A stretch of DNA of 64,000 bases from Paenibacillus melissococcoides (GCA_944800085.1 CALYLO010000018.1:48632-112631); one strand, 5' to 3'. Positions 19,219 through 28,910 are shown, counted from the first letter of the stretch. The notes: generated by a model not told the origin, from the sequence alone. Numbers and translations: made by a program.

Positions 19219-19245
19219 GTCCCCGGCCTGCTGCAGGCCGGGGAC
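19219..19245. terminator. Very strong GC hairpin
   Basis: GTCCCCGGCCTGC and GCAGGCCGGGGAC form a 13-bp perfect stem around a single central T. There is no T run. It may act as a bidirectional barrier between the kinase relic and the next gene. Confidence 0.5.
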
Positions 19246-19303
19246 TTCAAGGCGGGTTACTTGCGCGGCAAGATATGATAACGTAGGAGGTACTAGCGAT
19301 CTG

Positions 19304-20365
19304 ATGATCAAAAAAATGTTAAAATGGCTGGCCTGGGTCGTGCTCACCCCCATTGCTGCGCTTGCCATTTTTCTTATCTATATGACAGCGGTTGATTATA
19401 AGCCCCCTGCTCAAGTAGAACTTCACACCAACAATAACAACAGTGCTAAGCTTAAGCAGGGCCAGCCGTTCACCGTCACGACATTCAATCTCGGCTATGC
19501 CGGCCTCGACCAAGGGCAGGACTTCTTCATGGACGGCGGAACGGGATCCCGCTCCAGCAGCAAGGAACAGACGGAAGCGAACCTGAGGGCGATTGCCGAT
19601 TTTCTAAAGGACACCCGATCCGATCTGTATATCCTGCAGGAAGTTGACGTTGATTCTTCGCGCAGCCATCATCTGAACCAGGTTCAGATGATTAGCGGCA
19701 GTCTGGCCGAATACAGCAGCACATTTGCCTATAACTATAAGGTGGGGTGGGTTCCCGTGCCGCTAACCCATCCGATGGGCGCAGTGCAGAGCGGCTTGCT
19801 GACGTTATCCACGTTCAACAGCACCTCTCATATCCGCTTCGATTTGCCGGGCAAAGAGAACTGGCCTGTGCAGCTATTTGAGCTGGATCGCGCATTTATC
19901 GAGAGCCGATTTCCCGTCGATAACGGGAAAGAACTTGTATTGGTTAACCTGCATTTATCGGCCTTCAACAAGGGCGGCACCATCCGCAAACAACAGCTTG
20001 ATTTTCTGGGAGACTATATTCAACAAGAAATGGAGAAGGACAACTATCTCATCCTTGGCGGCGATTGGAACCACTCCTTGCCGGGAACCGACCATAACCG
20101 CTTTCCGTCGCAGCAGGAATGGCCGCAGTGGCTGCAGCCCTTCCCCGGCACCTTCGCTCCGGCTGGCTTCCAATGGGCGGTGGACCCGAGCACGCCCTCC
20201 GTCCGTACGCTGGACAGCGCGTATCGGCCAGGGATTAACTTCCTCGCGGTCATCGACGGCTTCCTCGTCTCTACGAATGTCAAAATCGCCGCTGTGACCG
20301 GACACGATCTGAACTTCGAGAACAGTGACCATAATCCGGTGACCGGGAAATTTATATTGAAATAA
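19304..20365 (+). CDS. Membrane-anchored endonuclease/exonuclease/phosphatase-family protein
   Basis: 353 aa. One N-terminal membrane helix (residues 8-28) is followed by a catalytic EEP fold facing outside. Motifs in order are TTFNLGYAG, LYILQEVDVD (metal Glu), VLVNLHLSAF, ILGGDWNHSLPGTD (Asp/Asn) and ENSDHNPV (catalytic SDH). The family hydrolyses phosphodiesters in DNA, RNA or phospholipids; the extracellular location favours a nuclease or phospholipase role, but the substrate is not readable. The start ATG 19304 lies 9 bases after GGAGG. A short paralogous fragment lies at 21437. Confidence 0.8.
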   Translation: MIKKMLKWLAWVVLTPIAALAIFLIYMTAVDYKPPAQVELHTNNNNSAKLKQGQPFTVTTFNLGYAGLDQGQDFFMDGGTGSRSSSKEQTEANLRAIADFLKDTRSDLYILQEVDVDSSRSHHLNQVQMISGSLAEYSSTFAYNYKVGWVPVPLTHPMGAVQSGLLTLSTFNSTSHIRFDLPGKENWPVQLFELDRAFIESRFPVDNGKELVLVNLHLSAFNKGGTIRKQQLDFLGDYIQQEMEKDNYLILGGDWNHSLPGTDHNRFPSQQEWPQWLQPFPGTFAPAGFQWAVDPSTPSVRTLDSAYRPGINFLAVIDGFLVSTNVKIAAVTGHDLNFENSDHNPVTGKFILK

Positions 20366-20461
20366 GCCGGACGCAAAGAAAGCCAGCACCGATCGGTTAG
20401 GGGCTTCCAGAACAAAATTCGTTTCAGCCGGAACGGGCGCCAGCCTCCTGCCCGAAATGAT

Positions 20462-20640
20462 GCGAAAATACAGGAATTCCTTTGGGGCCGATCATTTGAA
20501 AAAGGAATCCTGCAACAATACAGGAATTTCACTCGGTTTCGCCTGAATATATCGCAGTTTGAGGAAATTGATGTAGGTGCGCAGCAATTTCGTGTAAGTC
20601 CCGCTGACTTAGCTTAAAATGCTGCACTTTTGCAGGAACT
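20462..20640. repeat. Hairpin-repeat field B (four units)
   Basis: Units are at about 20467 (..ATACAGGAATT), 20506 (AATCCTGCAacaATACAGGAATT), 20567 (AATTGATGTAggtGCGCAGCAATT) and 20617 (AATGCTGCACttttGCAGGAACT). Spacing is near 40-60 bases. The family is the same as in fields A, C and D. Confidence 0.6.
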
Positions 20641-20925
20641 GGGAGGCTGGCGCTTGGTGCTACGCTGCTGCCTTGGCAACGTTATGCCGTTGCCCTGTTT
20701 AGCGCCGCTTCGTGGGGCTATGCTGCGATAGTGCGGCCAATCGAGCGTGTTTACGGTGCTGTTTCGATTCCCTTTGAGCTCGTTTATGCCTTGCATTCGC
20801 GCGGCAGCAATATTTTAGCCCGCCCCAAACCGCTGAATACAGTCCTGCAAGAACTGCGCGAGTACCGTGGATAAAAAGCGAGGCCACCGCTTCTCTTTCC
20901 AAGCAGTGGCCTTCATAACTGCCGA

Positions 20926-20962
20926 GGAACAAAAAACCGCATTCCCGCGGTCTTTTGTTCCT
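20926..20962. terminator. Bidirectional intrinsic terminator
   Basis: GGAACAAAAaaCCGC and GCGGtCTTTTGTTCC pair around ATTCCC. The A run and T run on the two sides let it work in both directions. It serves the DUF2628 gene on the minus strand. Confidence 0.8.
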
Positions 20963-20987
20963 TCACTTATGTAAAGATAATTCGCTA

Positions 20988-21308
20988 CTATATTCTTACC
21001 GTCTGAGCCATAATGCCTTTTGCCTGCAACGCAGCTTCCGTTTCCGCATTGGCTGGGCGATAGCCTTTCTCCATCAGTTCTCTAATGTACATCTTGTTGT
21101 AAATGAACGAAAAAATAATGCCCGGAATCCATGCTCCCAAACCAAGGGTAAAGAGACCAAAAAGAACTGCACAAATGAACATAATAGCAGCCCATTTCAG
21201 ATCTCCACGGAATAACGCAGGAAAAAATCCGAAAAAGAACGTTGTCCAACTAAATCCCAGTTTCACATTCTTGGCAGCGCCTTGCGCATTAACTAACTGT
21301 ACATGCAT
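20988..21308 (-). CDS. DUF2628-like small membrane protein
   Basis: 106 aa. It has an N-terminal hydrophilic part, then GFSWTTFFFGFFPALFRGDLKWA and two membrane helices with an FSFIYNKMYIRELMEKGYRP loop. The pattern is that of DUF2628 proteins: FFFGxxPxLxRGDxKW and a C-terminal NxxYxxxLxxKGYxP. Function is unknown. It is a single-gene unit with its own terminator. Confidence 0.7.
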   Translation of the reverse strand: MHVQLVNAQGAAKNVKLGFSWTTFFFGFFPALFRGDLKWAAIMFICAVLFGLFTLGLGAWIPGIIFSFIYNKMYIRELMEKGYRPANAETEAALQAKGIMAQTVRI

Positions 21309-21436
21309 CGATTATCCCCCCACATTGAACATATCTGACAATCGCCACAATTATAGCTGTGAGCGCTAACTTTGTCGAGGAATTATTTCCCTTGTCACAA
21401 AATTATAAATGTTCTTATATTCTTCAACTCTATACG

Positions 21437-21505
21437 CGCGGAGATTGGAACCACTCCAGGCCGGGAGTCGATTATACCCGATTCCCCTTTCAGGAGAAGC
21501 CATGA
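21437..21505 (+). pseudogene. Fragment of a second EEP-family gene
   Basis: RGDWNHSRPGVDYTRFPFQ read in one frame matches GGDWNHSLPGTDHNRFPSQ of the intact gene at 19304 almost residue for residue, and then hits a stop. It is a leftover of a paralogue or of a partial duplication, embedded beside the P450 gene. Confidence 0.6.
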
Positions 21506-21519
21506 TCTGGCTTCTCCTG
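21491..21519. terminator. Hairpin downstream of the P450 gene
   Basis: A perfect 11-bp stem CAGGAGAAGCC / GGCTTCTCCTG with a 7-base loop lies 24 bases after the stop codon of the P450 (minus strand). The T run is poor. Confidence 0.55.
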
Positions 21520-21542
21520 CGTGGGAACCTTGGCCGAATAAT

Positions 21543-24500
21543 CTATATCCCCGCCCAGACATCTTTCGCATACCTTCCGGACGCCTGCAGATTTCCCAAC
21601 CAATTTTCCGCTTCTTGTTCTTCCACCCCATGGATAACCTGATAAGCCTTCTTCAATTCGTTCTCTACATCTGGGGCCATTTTGCTGCCGTCTCCACATA
21701 CGTAAAGCCGCCCTCCGCCGTCGAGAATGCGGATGACTTCTGGGGCATTCTTCGCCATAAGATGCTGCACATAGGTTTTGGGCACACCCTCCATGCGGGA
21801 AAAAGCCGTATGAAGCGTAACGACTCCGTCCCTTTCATATTGTTCAAGCTCGTCACGGTAAAGATAATCGGCTTCGTTCCTGCAGCCAAAGTAAAGATGG
21901 GCTTCGCCCAGTGCTTGTCCTTCCCGCTTCATCATAGTGCGGGCTTGCAGAAAACCGCGGAATGGCGCTACGCCCGTCCCCGGACCTACCATGATAATCG
22001 GAGTCTGCGGATCTTCGGGGAGTTGGAATCCGGAATCCGGCGTTCGGACGAACATGACAATATCGTCTCCCGGTCTGCGCTCCGCCAAGTAATTCGAGGC
22101 CACGCCAAGATATTCGCCTCGGCCGCTCCAAGCCTGGCCTCGGACGACCCCAACCGTAATGCTGGCGCGTTCCTGATCCATCCGCGGGGAGCTGGATATC
22201 GAATAATATCTCGGTTTAAGCGGAGGCAGGAGCTCCACGAACTTCTCGAACGGGATCTCGCACGCTTCATATTTTTCAACAAGATCCAGCATCATAACCT
22301 GCTTCTTCAAGATTTGCTCTTCATATGTTCCCTCCTCTAACAAAGCTTCCAATTCACGCTTATGAGGAGGACACACCGTGAAAGCGGCCACTTCGCGGAT
22401 TTGGGCCCGAGTTGCGGCTTCTTGCACCTCTACGCTATGGCTAAGCAGGTCAAGGAGAGAGATTGGCCGATCTAAAGGCAGATGGGATGCACTGGCTCCG
22501 CTTGCTGTCAAAATCACTTGATCTTTTTCACGCAAACCAAACCGCCGCAAAATGCGATCGATATGGTCTTTGCGGTTGGTCGGAAAGACTCCAAGGTGAT
22601 CGCCCTCCTGATAGGTCATCCCATCCGGCAATTCAATCTCGATATGGCGTGTGCTTCGTTCGCTGCCAGGCTGCTGCAGTTCCCGATTGGCCGCGATTGT
22701 CGCATGAACCGCTTCGTACGCTTGGGCGAGCGGAGTTTCCGTCAAGCCGCTTACATATTGAATGCTGAGTGTGCTCCGTTCTTTTTCTGCATTTTCATTC
22801 AATTTTAAATCGAATGTTTTCATCGCATCGGCCCACATTTGACTTTTCCATGCTTCCAGTTGCTTTTCAAAGTCACCGCTTGCATCGGCCTCCCCGCGAA
22901 GGGAAAATCTCGTCGCTCCTTTCTCGGCTAGCTGTTCGTCAATGAACCTCGGTACCGCTTGATACGTGGCCGCCCAATTGTGATCCCCGCAACCAAATAC
23001 GGCATAGCGAACCCCGCGAAGCTCACCCGGCTCGACCTGTTCCAACCATTGCACAAACTGTTTTGCATTGTTGGGCGGCTTCCCGTTATACGAAGAGGTG
23101 ATGATGATCAGGGCACCTTCCTCCGGCAGTTTGCCTAACCGGTCATCAAGGGGTGCCGCTTCGCTTCGGATTCCGTGCAACCGGGCAAGATCCGCCAGTT
23201 CTTTGGCAATCCGCTCGGCTGTTCCCATATCGGAACCGTAAAGAACGAGCAAGGGCCGATTATGGACGCCGATGATGGAGGCCGCCTCTCTTTTATTTTC
23301 CGGCCCAGGATCATCGTCAAGATTGTTCTCCGGTTGGATGGGATACGGATTGGCGAGTTTTTTATCCCGTAATTGCACACGGATTTTGAAGTCGGCCGGC
23401 TTCAGCGTCAGGGTTTGCTTTACTTTCAACTGATAGTTCAAATGATCCGTCAGTTCAAAGTGCCGAAGGATCAATCCGAGAACTAACGTCGCTTCGTGAA
23501 GCGCAAATTGCATCCCGATGCAAGCCCGTTGGCCATTCCCGAACGGTTTATAGGCATGGTTGGGAACTGTGGCGGGGTCTTCAAACCGTTCCGGCCGGAA
23601 GATCTCCGCATCCTCCCCCCATGCTCCCTTATCCCGATGAAGCTTGGGCAAAATAATGGAAACGGCTTCCCCCTTTTTGATGGGATATTTCCCTCCAATC
23701 ACGGTGTCTTCCTTGGCGAAAAGACTAAATTGGGGGGCGGTCGGCCATAAGCGCAAAGATTCATTTAAAATCATTCGCACATATTTCAGCTTCAGAACCT
23801 GCTCATACGTAGGCAACGGGCCGGTTAATACTTCATCCACTTCTCTGCAGGCCTTTTTGAGAACCTCCGGGTTCTTCAATAAAAAGTAAATCGCGAACGA
23901 CAGCAACCCGCTTGTCGTTTCATGACCCGCGATCAGGAACGTAATAATTTGAAACCGAATATTTTGATCATCCAGTGGTTGTCCCGTCTCGGGATCCTTG
24001 GCGGTCAGCATTCTGGCTAGTAAATCCGTTCCTCCCTGATCCCCGCTTGCTTTCCGCTCGGCGATGATTTTGTCGACTAAGGAGAACATCGACTGAATAT
24101 CGCGCTCGTACTGACGTCTGGTTATTAACATCAGCTTGTTTTGAAGCGGCAAACGGCTGCTATAATGCATGGCCTCATCCAGAGCCCGAACCATACTGAC
24201 GATAAAAGGATTAGGGGTTTCTCTATAGAAACTATTGAAACGATAGTCAAATCCGCATAAGCCAATGGTGTCCAGCGTGAGCCGCGTCATATCGTCCGGA
24301 ACGTCGATACTTTCATCCGGATTCAAGCGCGCCCATTTTTGGACAAGCTGCAAAGCGATGTCCAGCATCCTGTCATGATACCCCTTCATGGCTTGCAGGC
24401 TGAAGGAAGGCACCAGAATGTTATGGGCTTTTTGCCAATTGGGTTCATCCGTCAGACTGGTGAATAGTCCGTCTCCCGCAAAATCACGTACTTTGAGCAA

Positions 24501-24725
24501 ATGACCTATCGCTTTGTCAAAACGGGATTGATCACATACTTCGGCGACTAATTCAGGGCCGGAGACGATAATTACGGATCTTCCCATTAACTCGAATCTA
24601 AAAATCGGGCCGTATTCGTCAGCAAGTTTGCCGAAAGATAACGTCGGTGAATCTTTATCAATTAAGGGTAAATTTCCGAGAACCCCATAGGTTCTGGGCT
24701 GCGGTATCGGCATTAGTTGGTCCAT
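21543..24725 (-). CDS. CYP102-family cytochrome P450 fused to its NADPH reductase
   Basis: 1060 aa and self-sufficient. The P450 domain (about 1-460) has the I-helix [16 protein letters not shown] (ExxR) and the heme loop [10 protein letters not shown] with the Cys ligand. Then come an FMN-flavodoxin domain ([16 protein letters not shown]), an FAD domain ([20 protein letters not shown]) and an NADPH domain ([12 protein letters not shown]), ending YAKDVWAG as in P450 BM3. The family hydroxylates medium- to long-chain fatty acids near the omega end using NADPH and O2 in the cytosol. All cofactor motifs are intact. ATG 24725 follows GGAG. The usual neighbouring TetR-type repressor is absent. Confidence 0.95.
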   Translation of the reverse strand: MDQLMPIPQPRTYGVLGNLPLIDKDSPTLSFGKLADEYGPIFRFELMGRSVIIVSGPELVAEVCDQSRFDKAIGHLLKVRDFAGDGLFTSLTDEPNWQKAHNILVPSFSLQAMKGYHDRMLDIALQLVQKWARLNPDESIDVPDDMTRLTLDTIGLCGFDYRFNSFYRETPNPFIVSMVRALDEAMHYSSRLPLQNKLMLITRRQYERDIQSMFSLVDKIIAERKASGDQGGTDLLARMLTAKDPETGQPLDDQNIRFQIITFLIAGHETTSGLLSFAIYFLLKNPEVLKKACREVDEVLTGPLPTYEQVLKLKYVRMILNESLRLWPTAPQFSLFAKEDTVIGGKYPIKKGEAVSIILPKLHRDKGAWGEDAEIFRPERFEDPATVPNHAYKPFGNGQRACIGMQFALHEATLVLGLILRHFELTDHLNYQLKVKQTLTLKPADFKIRVQLRDKKLANPYPIQPENNLDDDPGPENKREAASIIGVHNRPLLVLYGSDMGTAERIAKELADLARLHGIRSEAAPLDDRLGKLPEEGALIIITSSYNGKPPNNAKQFVQWLEQVEPGELRGVRYAVFGCGDHNWAATYQAVPRFIDEQLAEKGATRFSLRGEADASGDFEKQLEAWKSQMWADAMKTFDLKLNENAEKERSTLSIQYVSGLTETPLAQAYEAVHATIAANRELQQPGSERSTRHIEIELPDGMTYQEGDHLGVFPTNRKDHIDRILRRFGLREKDQVILTASGASASHLPLDRPISLLDLLSHSVEVQEAATRAQIREVAAFTVCPPHKRELEALLEEGTYEEQILKKQVMMLDLVEKYEACEIPFEKFVELLPPLKPRYYSISSSPRMDQERASITVGVVRGQAWSGRGEYLGVASNYLAERRPGDDIVMFVRTPDSGFQLPEDPQTPIIMVGPGTGVAPFRGFLQARTMMKREGQALGEAHLYFGCRNEADYLYRDELEQYERDGVVTLHTAFSRMEGVPKTYVQHLMAKNAPEVIRILDGGGRLYVCGDGSKMAPDVENELKKAYQVIHGVEEQEAENWLGNLQASGRYAKDVWAGI

Positions 24726-24759
24726 ATAGAAAGCTCCTCTGCAATAACGTTAACCAATG

Positions 24760-24781
24760 TAACGGCAGGCTAATACCGTTA
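24760..24781. promoter_or_regulatory. Possible operator upstream of the P450 gene
   Basis: TAACGG-(10)-CCGTTA, a 6-bp inverted repeat, lies 35-56 bases upstream of the P450 start. CYP102 genes are typically controlled by a TetR-type repressor binding such dyads. No repressor gene is nearby, so the assignment is tentative. Confidence 0.35.
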
Positions 24782-25029
24782 GGGAAGAAAATCGGCGAAT
24801 TGGCGATTTCCTCCCCCTAATCTCCCCAAAATTGGCGAATTAAATTATCGAAGCCCGGACGCGGGGGGATCCCAGCTTCGAATATGAAAGGCAGCTTGAC
24901 ATGTACTTGAATAATATTTGGACAGTTCGAGAATAATTCAACGTAAACGTCCAGCAAAACCCTTTATAACTATAAAAATAAATGAAGATATACAACGAAA
25001 CTTTAAAAAAAACAAAAAAAATCATTTCA

Positions 25030-25058
25030 TTGCAGTCCAATTTCGATTACACTATAAA
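25030..25058 (+). promoter_or_regulatory. Sigma-A-like promoter of the DUF5986-like gene
   Basis: TTGCAG (25030-25035), a 17-base spacer and TATAAA (25053-25058) lie 32 bases before the start codon. Confidence 0.55.
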
Positions 25059-25090
25059 TGTCTTCATAAAATGGAATTGGGGTGTTTGAG

Positions 25091-25846
25091 ATGGATCAAT
25101 ACAAGTTTAGTCCTGAACACAATAAAATGATTGTTGATGCAATTGTTGATGGTTATCGTGACTATATTGAACATCGGAAAGATCGCAAATCAAAAATGAA
25201 GATTAGCTCGGCTTTTTCCTGGACGAAAGGTAATTTCATTGAAAGCAAGCTCGCCGAAGAGTGCATTAGTCACGGCTTCACATATAAGAAATCAAAAGCG
25301 GGATTAACATGGGATTACCTGCAATTCATACATGGAGACTCCAAGATTCTTTTTCTTATAAAAAATGCGGCTTATTTCAATGAAGAATGCTTTTCACAAG
25401 CAAAACTGCCTGACAATAGTGGAAAGAAAGGACCGCGACGCACCTATCTCCATGAACTCTCGAAAATCAATAAGGACTTAGCATTCCCCTCAACACGGCA
25501 ATCATCCAAAAGAGGGAAAGAAACGGAAGCGGTTGAACAGCTTTCCTTATTCATTCTGGAGAGCCGGGTGAGAGATGAGCTAGAAGATTTCACATCGTCC
25601 TATAATCAGTTCCATATCCTTACATACGCACTCGATGAGGCATATCAAATTTCTGAAATCAAACACTACTTGCCTAATCCAAATGATAACGTCGCTTACC
25701 TCGTAGAGGATCTCTCCGACTTTATTTCCGGAGCTGAGTTAACTGAAGAGGATCGCGATGTAGTGGCACCTGAAATGAACGATGATGTTCTGGATCCAGC
25801 CGCATTTGATATCGGGATTTATGAAGAGGAACAACAAAATTCATAA
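25091..25846 (+). CDS. DUF5986-like protein, first half of a putative two-gene module
   Basis: 251 aa, soluble and charged. Visible features are an N-terminal helical part, ISSAFSWTKGNFIESKLAEEC, WDYLQFIHGDSKILFLIKNAAYF, a basic GKKGPRRTYLHELSKINKDLAFPS segment, and an acidic C-terminus (EEDRD, EEEQQNS). I associate this layout with DUF5986 proteins found beside XRE-ImmA genes, from memory and unverified. The start ATG 25091 is preceded by GGGGTG; GTG 25082 is an alternative. It shares strand with the XRE-ImmA gene at 27696, from which it is now separated by an IS110 element. The pair may be a toxin-antitoxin or defence module; no activity can be read. Confidence 0.5.
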   Translation: MDQYKFSPEHNKMIVDAIVDGYRDYIEHRKDRKSKMKISSAFSWTKGNFIESKLAEECISHGFTYKKSKAGLTWDYLQFIHGDSKILFLIKNAAYFNEECFSQAKLPDNSGKKGPRRTYLHELSKINKDLAFPSTRQSSKRGKETEAVEQLSLFILESRVRDELEDFTSSYNQFHILTYALDEAYQISEIKHYLPNPNDNVAYLVEDLSDFISGAELTEEDRDVVAPEMNDDVLDPAAFDIGIYEEEQQNS

Positions 25847-25861
25847 ACAAACAGAATGGTG

Positions 25862-25966
25862 TTAGGTAAATAAGTCCAGCGGTATGATGTCAAGTCCCTG
25901 ATTGATGAGAATTGGAAAATTTCCTTGGCGTGCAGCAGGATCAATCCCAAAAAAGGCATCACCAAA
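25862..25966 (-). pseudogene. 35-codon protein fragment on the minus strand
   Basis: An open frame ending ..ARQGNFPILINQGLDIIPLDLFT* has normal protein composition but no start. It lies between the DUF5986-like gene and the IS110 element. It could be the 3' end of a gene truncated by the IS. The family is not recognised. Confidence 0.25.
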
Positions 25967-26042
25967 CTAGACCCAGTCGAAAATTAAGTAAAATACCATA
26001 ATTTAACTGGGAATTAGAGAAGAAAATTCATGAGCCAAGGCA

Positions 26043-27287
26043 TTATTGCTCTGTCGGCTTCACCTTCCTTCTGGGCGTATAGAGTTGGTCGTTGCGTAGC
26101 AGCACATCGACCAGACGCACAAGTTTTCTTGCCGTTAAGACGAGGGCACGTTTGTGTTGATGCTTAGGGACTTCATTGAATTTCTTCCGGTAGTACTCCC
26201 CGAATTCCGGGTCGCGGTTTTTTACCGAGTTGGCAGCTTCAACAAGGTAGTAGCGAAGGAATCGGTTGCCGGAACGAATGCGCTTTGTATCTTCCGCCTC
26301 GAAGGAGCCGGATTGGTGCTTGCGCCACGTCAGACCCGCATACTTGGCCAAGGCGGCTTGATCCGTGAAGCGGTCGATGTCGCCGATCTCGGCCAGGATG
26401 CCTGCGGCATAGACCCGATCAATGCCCGGAATGGAACGGAGGCACTGGCTGCTGGAAATGCCGTCTAAAATGCGCTCAATCGCCTTGTCGAGCTCTTTAA
26501 GCTGACTCTGGATGCTCCGGATCGACTGAATTGAGGTGCCCAGCACCAAATCAATGGAATCCTCGACAACCTTCGAGAGACGGTACGAGGCCCGAGCCGC
26601 CTTTTGAATACAGCGGGCGACGTGTTCGGGATCGGGGAAACGATTTCTCCCCTTGTCCTTGAGATAGTCAGCCAAACGGGCGACATCCATATTCGCCATC
26701 TCATCCAGACTATACTTTTCCGAGAGCATTTCCATGATGGCATGGCCGAACACGGAACTGTCCACCTCCGCGCGAAAAGCATTGCACTTGTAGAACAGAT
26801 TTTGCAAAAAGTATTGCTTCTCGCGGGTAAGGTTGTGTACGAGATGGAATCGCATGCGAGTGAGCCGCTGCAAGGCGATGTACTGTTCCTGCATCACGAT
26901 AGTCGTCGTGAGTCTGCCAAAACGCAGGCGGTCTGCAATGATCCAGGCATCGATGCGATCGGTTTTGTCCAGGTCGGCATAAGCGTCTTTGAATTTGTTA
27001 ATCAGCTTCGGATTAATGGTGAACACCTTGGCATTCAATTGTTGAAGGGCCTCATCCTCATGCAAGTACATGGCTGGATGCCAACTGTAGACGGATGTGG
27101 CTTCAAGCCCGATATGAACCTCAGAGCAGGCTGTCTTGACCGCAGCAGAAATGATGCGATCCCGCAAGTAAGAAGCGCCGTGCAGATTGTTGGTGGTCTT
27201 GAAGGTCTCCAGGGTGTCGCCATCCGATTTCATCAAACAGGCTTCCAGTTCTTCGGAACTGACGTCAATACCGACAAAAAGCTTCAA
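26043..27287 (-). CDS. IS110-family transposase (DEDD recombinase)
   Basis: 414 aa. The N-terminal RuvC-like domain begins KLFVGIDVSSEELEACLM (first Asp); IGLEATSVYSWHPAMYL gives the Glu, and DLDKTDRIDAWIIADRL gives the two Asps, completing DEDD. The C-terminal Tnp_20 domain has LRSIPGIDRVYAAGILAEIGDIDRF, LAKYAGLTWRKHQSGSF and the conserved Ser region (RSGNRFLRYYLVEAANSV). It is complete and uninterrupted. The start ATG 27287 follows GGAGGA. Confidence 0.9.
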   Translation of the reverse strand: MKLFVGIDVSSEELEACLMKSDGDTLETFKTTNNLHGASYLRDRIISAAVKTACSEVHIGLEATSVYSWHPAMYLHEDEALQQLNAKVFTINPKLINKFKDAYADLDKTDRIDAWIIADRLRFGRLTTTIVMQEQYIALQRLTRMRFHLVHNLTREKQYFLQNLFYKCNAFRAEVDSSVFGHAIMEMLSEKYSLDEMANMDVARLADYLKDKGRNRFPDPEHVARCIQKAARASYRLSKVVEDSIDLVLGTSIQSIRSIQSQLKELDKAIERILDGISSSQCLRSIPGIDRVYAAGILAEIGDIDRFTDQAALAKYAGLTWRKHQSGSFEAEDTKRIRSGNRFLRYYLVEAANSVKNRDPEFGEYYRKKFNEVPKHQHKRALVLTARKLVRLVDVLLRNDQLYTPRRKVKPTEQ

Positions 27288-27289
27288 GA

Positions 27290-27580
27290 GAATTCCTCCT
27301 TTCTATAAGGGATTCAGGGAACGGACTCTCCGGACTGTCTCCGGCGCACTCGCCGATCAATCACCCTCGCATATGAGAACACGCTTCGGTTCACGAGCTG
27401 CCCCGACGCTGCTACAGTCGGGCATGAGTTGCCGAAGGGAACAGCCAGCGGGTAAGAAGTGCAAGCGAGTACCGGAGAAACAGACTTAAAAAGTAGATTG
27501 GACTACAGGAGGGAGACGAATTTCCCCGAATGGAACCCTAAGTTCCATTGTCCAGAGACATTCCGGAAAGTCCAGTCCCC
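27290..27580 (-). ncRNA. Candidate IS110 bridge RNA region
   Basis: IS110-group elements encode a structured bridge RNA in the noncoding end upstream of the transposase. Here 27290-27580 holds no protein and contains several inverted repeats, for example CCCGAC (27402-27407) / GTCGGG (27417-27422). The strand is assumed to match the transposase. The exact ends and the target- and donor-binding loops are not resolved. Confidence 0.4.
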
Positions 27581-27695
27581 ATATTAATTTTCAATGTGCA
27601 AGCTGGAAATTTTGAAGGCATTCTATGTTTCTATAAAGGACTGGAAAAAGACTCAAAACTGCCTTCAGGAAATACTATACGAGGAGGGAGCAGGC

Positions 27696-28904
27696 ATGTT
27701 CATTGGTAAAAATCTAGCCAATTTACGGATCATGCATGGATATTCGCGAAAGCAGCTCTCCGAAATGTTAGGTGTTACAGAACAAGCCGTCTGGCAGTAC
27801 GAGAACGCTTATACATCTCCGAAAATGCAGATCGTGAACGAATTGAAACGAATTTTTAGCGTAAAAAGTAAATACTTTTATACGGAAGACATGCTTGCAC
27901 GGTACATGACGCCTGCCAATGTCGACGTAATGAACATCGCATATCGTTCAAAAGTACTGAATGTCATTTCGAAGACGCAAGCAGAAGCGAAGCATATTGA
28001 ATATTTAGATGCTTTTGTTAACTATGTAACGGCCAAAGTCAGCCTTCCTACCTTAAAAATCATTAAGTTAAGGAACGAGGTTATTGAGTATTTAAACCAT
28101 ACAGGTGACGACAGATCTACTCAAATATATCATGTCGCTCATTTGGCGCGAAAAAGGCTCGACTTACCGAATTCTAATAATGATGATCTCATGTTCCTGA
28201 TCGAAAAGAGCGGAGTGTTCGTTTTTGAGAAGGCGATTGGCAAGGAGATTGATGCTTATAGCCTCTGGACCCAAAACGATCGACCCTATATCATTTTGGG
28301 TAATATGAAACGATCGGCTGTTCGGAGGAACTTCGATATCGCACATGAATTGGGTCATTTGTTGCTTCATTATCGCCTTGAATTCGCTAACTTAGACCGG
28401 AAAGAGCACAAAATGATTGAGAATGAAGCGAATCTATTTGCCGGAGCATTATTACTGCCGGAAGACGAATTCGCAATTGACATGAAGGATGTATCCCATA
28501 TCACGAATCCAGATGATTATTTAGATTTGAAAAAGAAATGGAAAACTTCGTTGCAAGTGTTGGGATATAGGGCAGCTAATCTTGGGATTATCGAACCCAA
28601 AGATCATCGGAACTTTTACGCGGCAATGCACCGGAAAGGTTATTTAAAAGTTGAACCGCTTGATGATATCATTCCAATCCAGAAACCAATGAAAATCAAA
28701 ACAATCATTGATCTGGTTTCAAAAAGGGGTCTCTTGGATATTGGTCATATGATTGAAAACGATTGGAAAGTAGAAGTATCCTTCTTTCATCATATGACAG
28801 GAATTGATCCAAGCTTTTTTAATAAGTACATGACGAGAAACTTGGATTTCGGCTTCGACAATGTTACCAAAATACCTGAACGTATTTCTGCAGATAAAAT
28901 ATAA
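27696..28904 (+). CDS. XRE-type HTH plus ImmA/IrrE metallopeptidase protein
   Basis: 402 aa. An N-terminal HTH_3 domain (residues 5-58, LRIMHGYSRKQLSEMLGVTEQAVWQYE) is followed by an ImmA/IrrE (DUF955) domain with zinc site HELGH at 217-221 and a downstream Glu in MIENEANLFAGALLLP (near 244). A C-terminal extension of about 130 aa follows. The family cleaves or senses repressors and often regulates mobile elements or toxin modules. ATG 27696 is chosen for its GAGGAGGGAG site; an upstream in-frame ATG at 27594 lacks one. It is the second gene of the IS-split module. A long hairpin terminator follows. Confidence 0.8.
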   Translation: MFIGKNLANLRIMHGYSRKQLSEMLGVTEQAVWQYENAYTSPKMQIVNELKRIFSVKSKYFYTEDMLARYMTPANVDVMNIAYRSKVLNVISKTQAEAKHIEYLDAFVNYVTAKVSLPTLKIIKLRNEVIEYLNHTGDDRSTQIYHVAHLARKRLDLPNSNNDDLMFLIEKSGVFVFEKAIGKEIDAYSLWTQNDRPYIILGNMKRSAVRRNFDIAHELGHLLLHYRLEFANLDRKEHKMIENEANLFAGALLLPEDEFAIDMKDVSHITNPDDYLDLKKKWKTSLQVLGYRAANLGIIEPKDHRNFYAAMHRKGYLKVEPLDDIIPIQKPMKIKTIIDLVSKRGLLDIGHMIENDWKVEVSFFHHMTGIDPSFFNKYMTRNLDFGFDNVTKIPERISADKI

Positions 28905-28910
28905 GTGATC

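Larger units (their letters stand above)
20366..20987 (+). other. Intergenic region of 0.6 kb with repeats and terminators, no gene
   Basis: It contains hairpin-repeat field B, an imperfect hairpin AGGCCACCGC/GCAGTGGCCT (20881-20911) and the bidirectional terminator at 20926. The reading frames present lack ribosome sites and protein character. Confidence 0.5.
24726..25090. other. Intergenic region between P450 and DUF5986-like gene
   Basis: It contains the possible operator at 24760 and the promoter at 25030. A loose inverted repeat CGAAGC (24849-24854) / GCTTCG (24874-24879) is also present. No gene is seen. Confidence 0.5.
25970..27590 (-). mobile_element. IS110-family element (boundaries approximate)
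   Basis: The element contains an intact IS110 transposase with about 70 bases of noncoding DNA after the gene and about 300 bases before it. IS110 elements lack terminal inverted repeats and target duplications, so the ends cannot be fixed from one copy. It separates the two genes of the DUF5986/XRE-ImmA pair. Confidence 0.65.
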
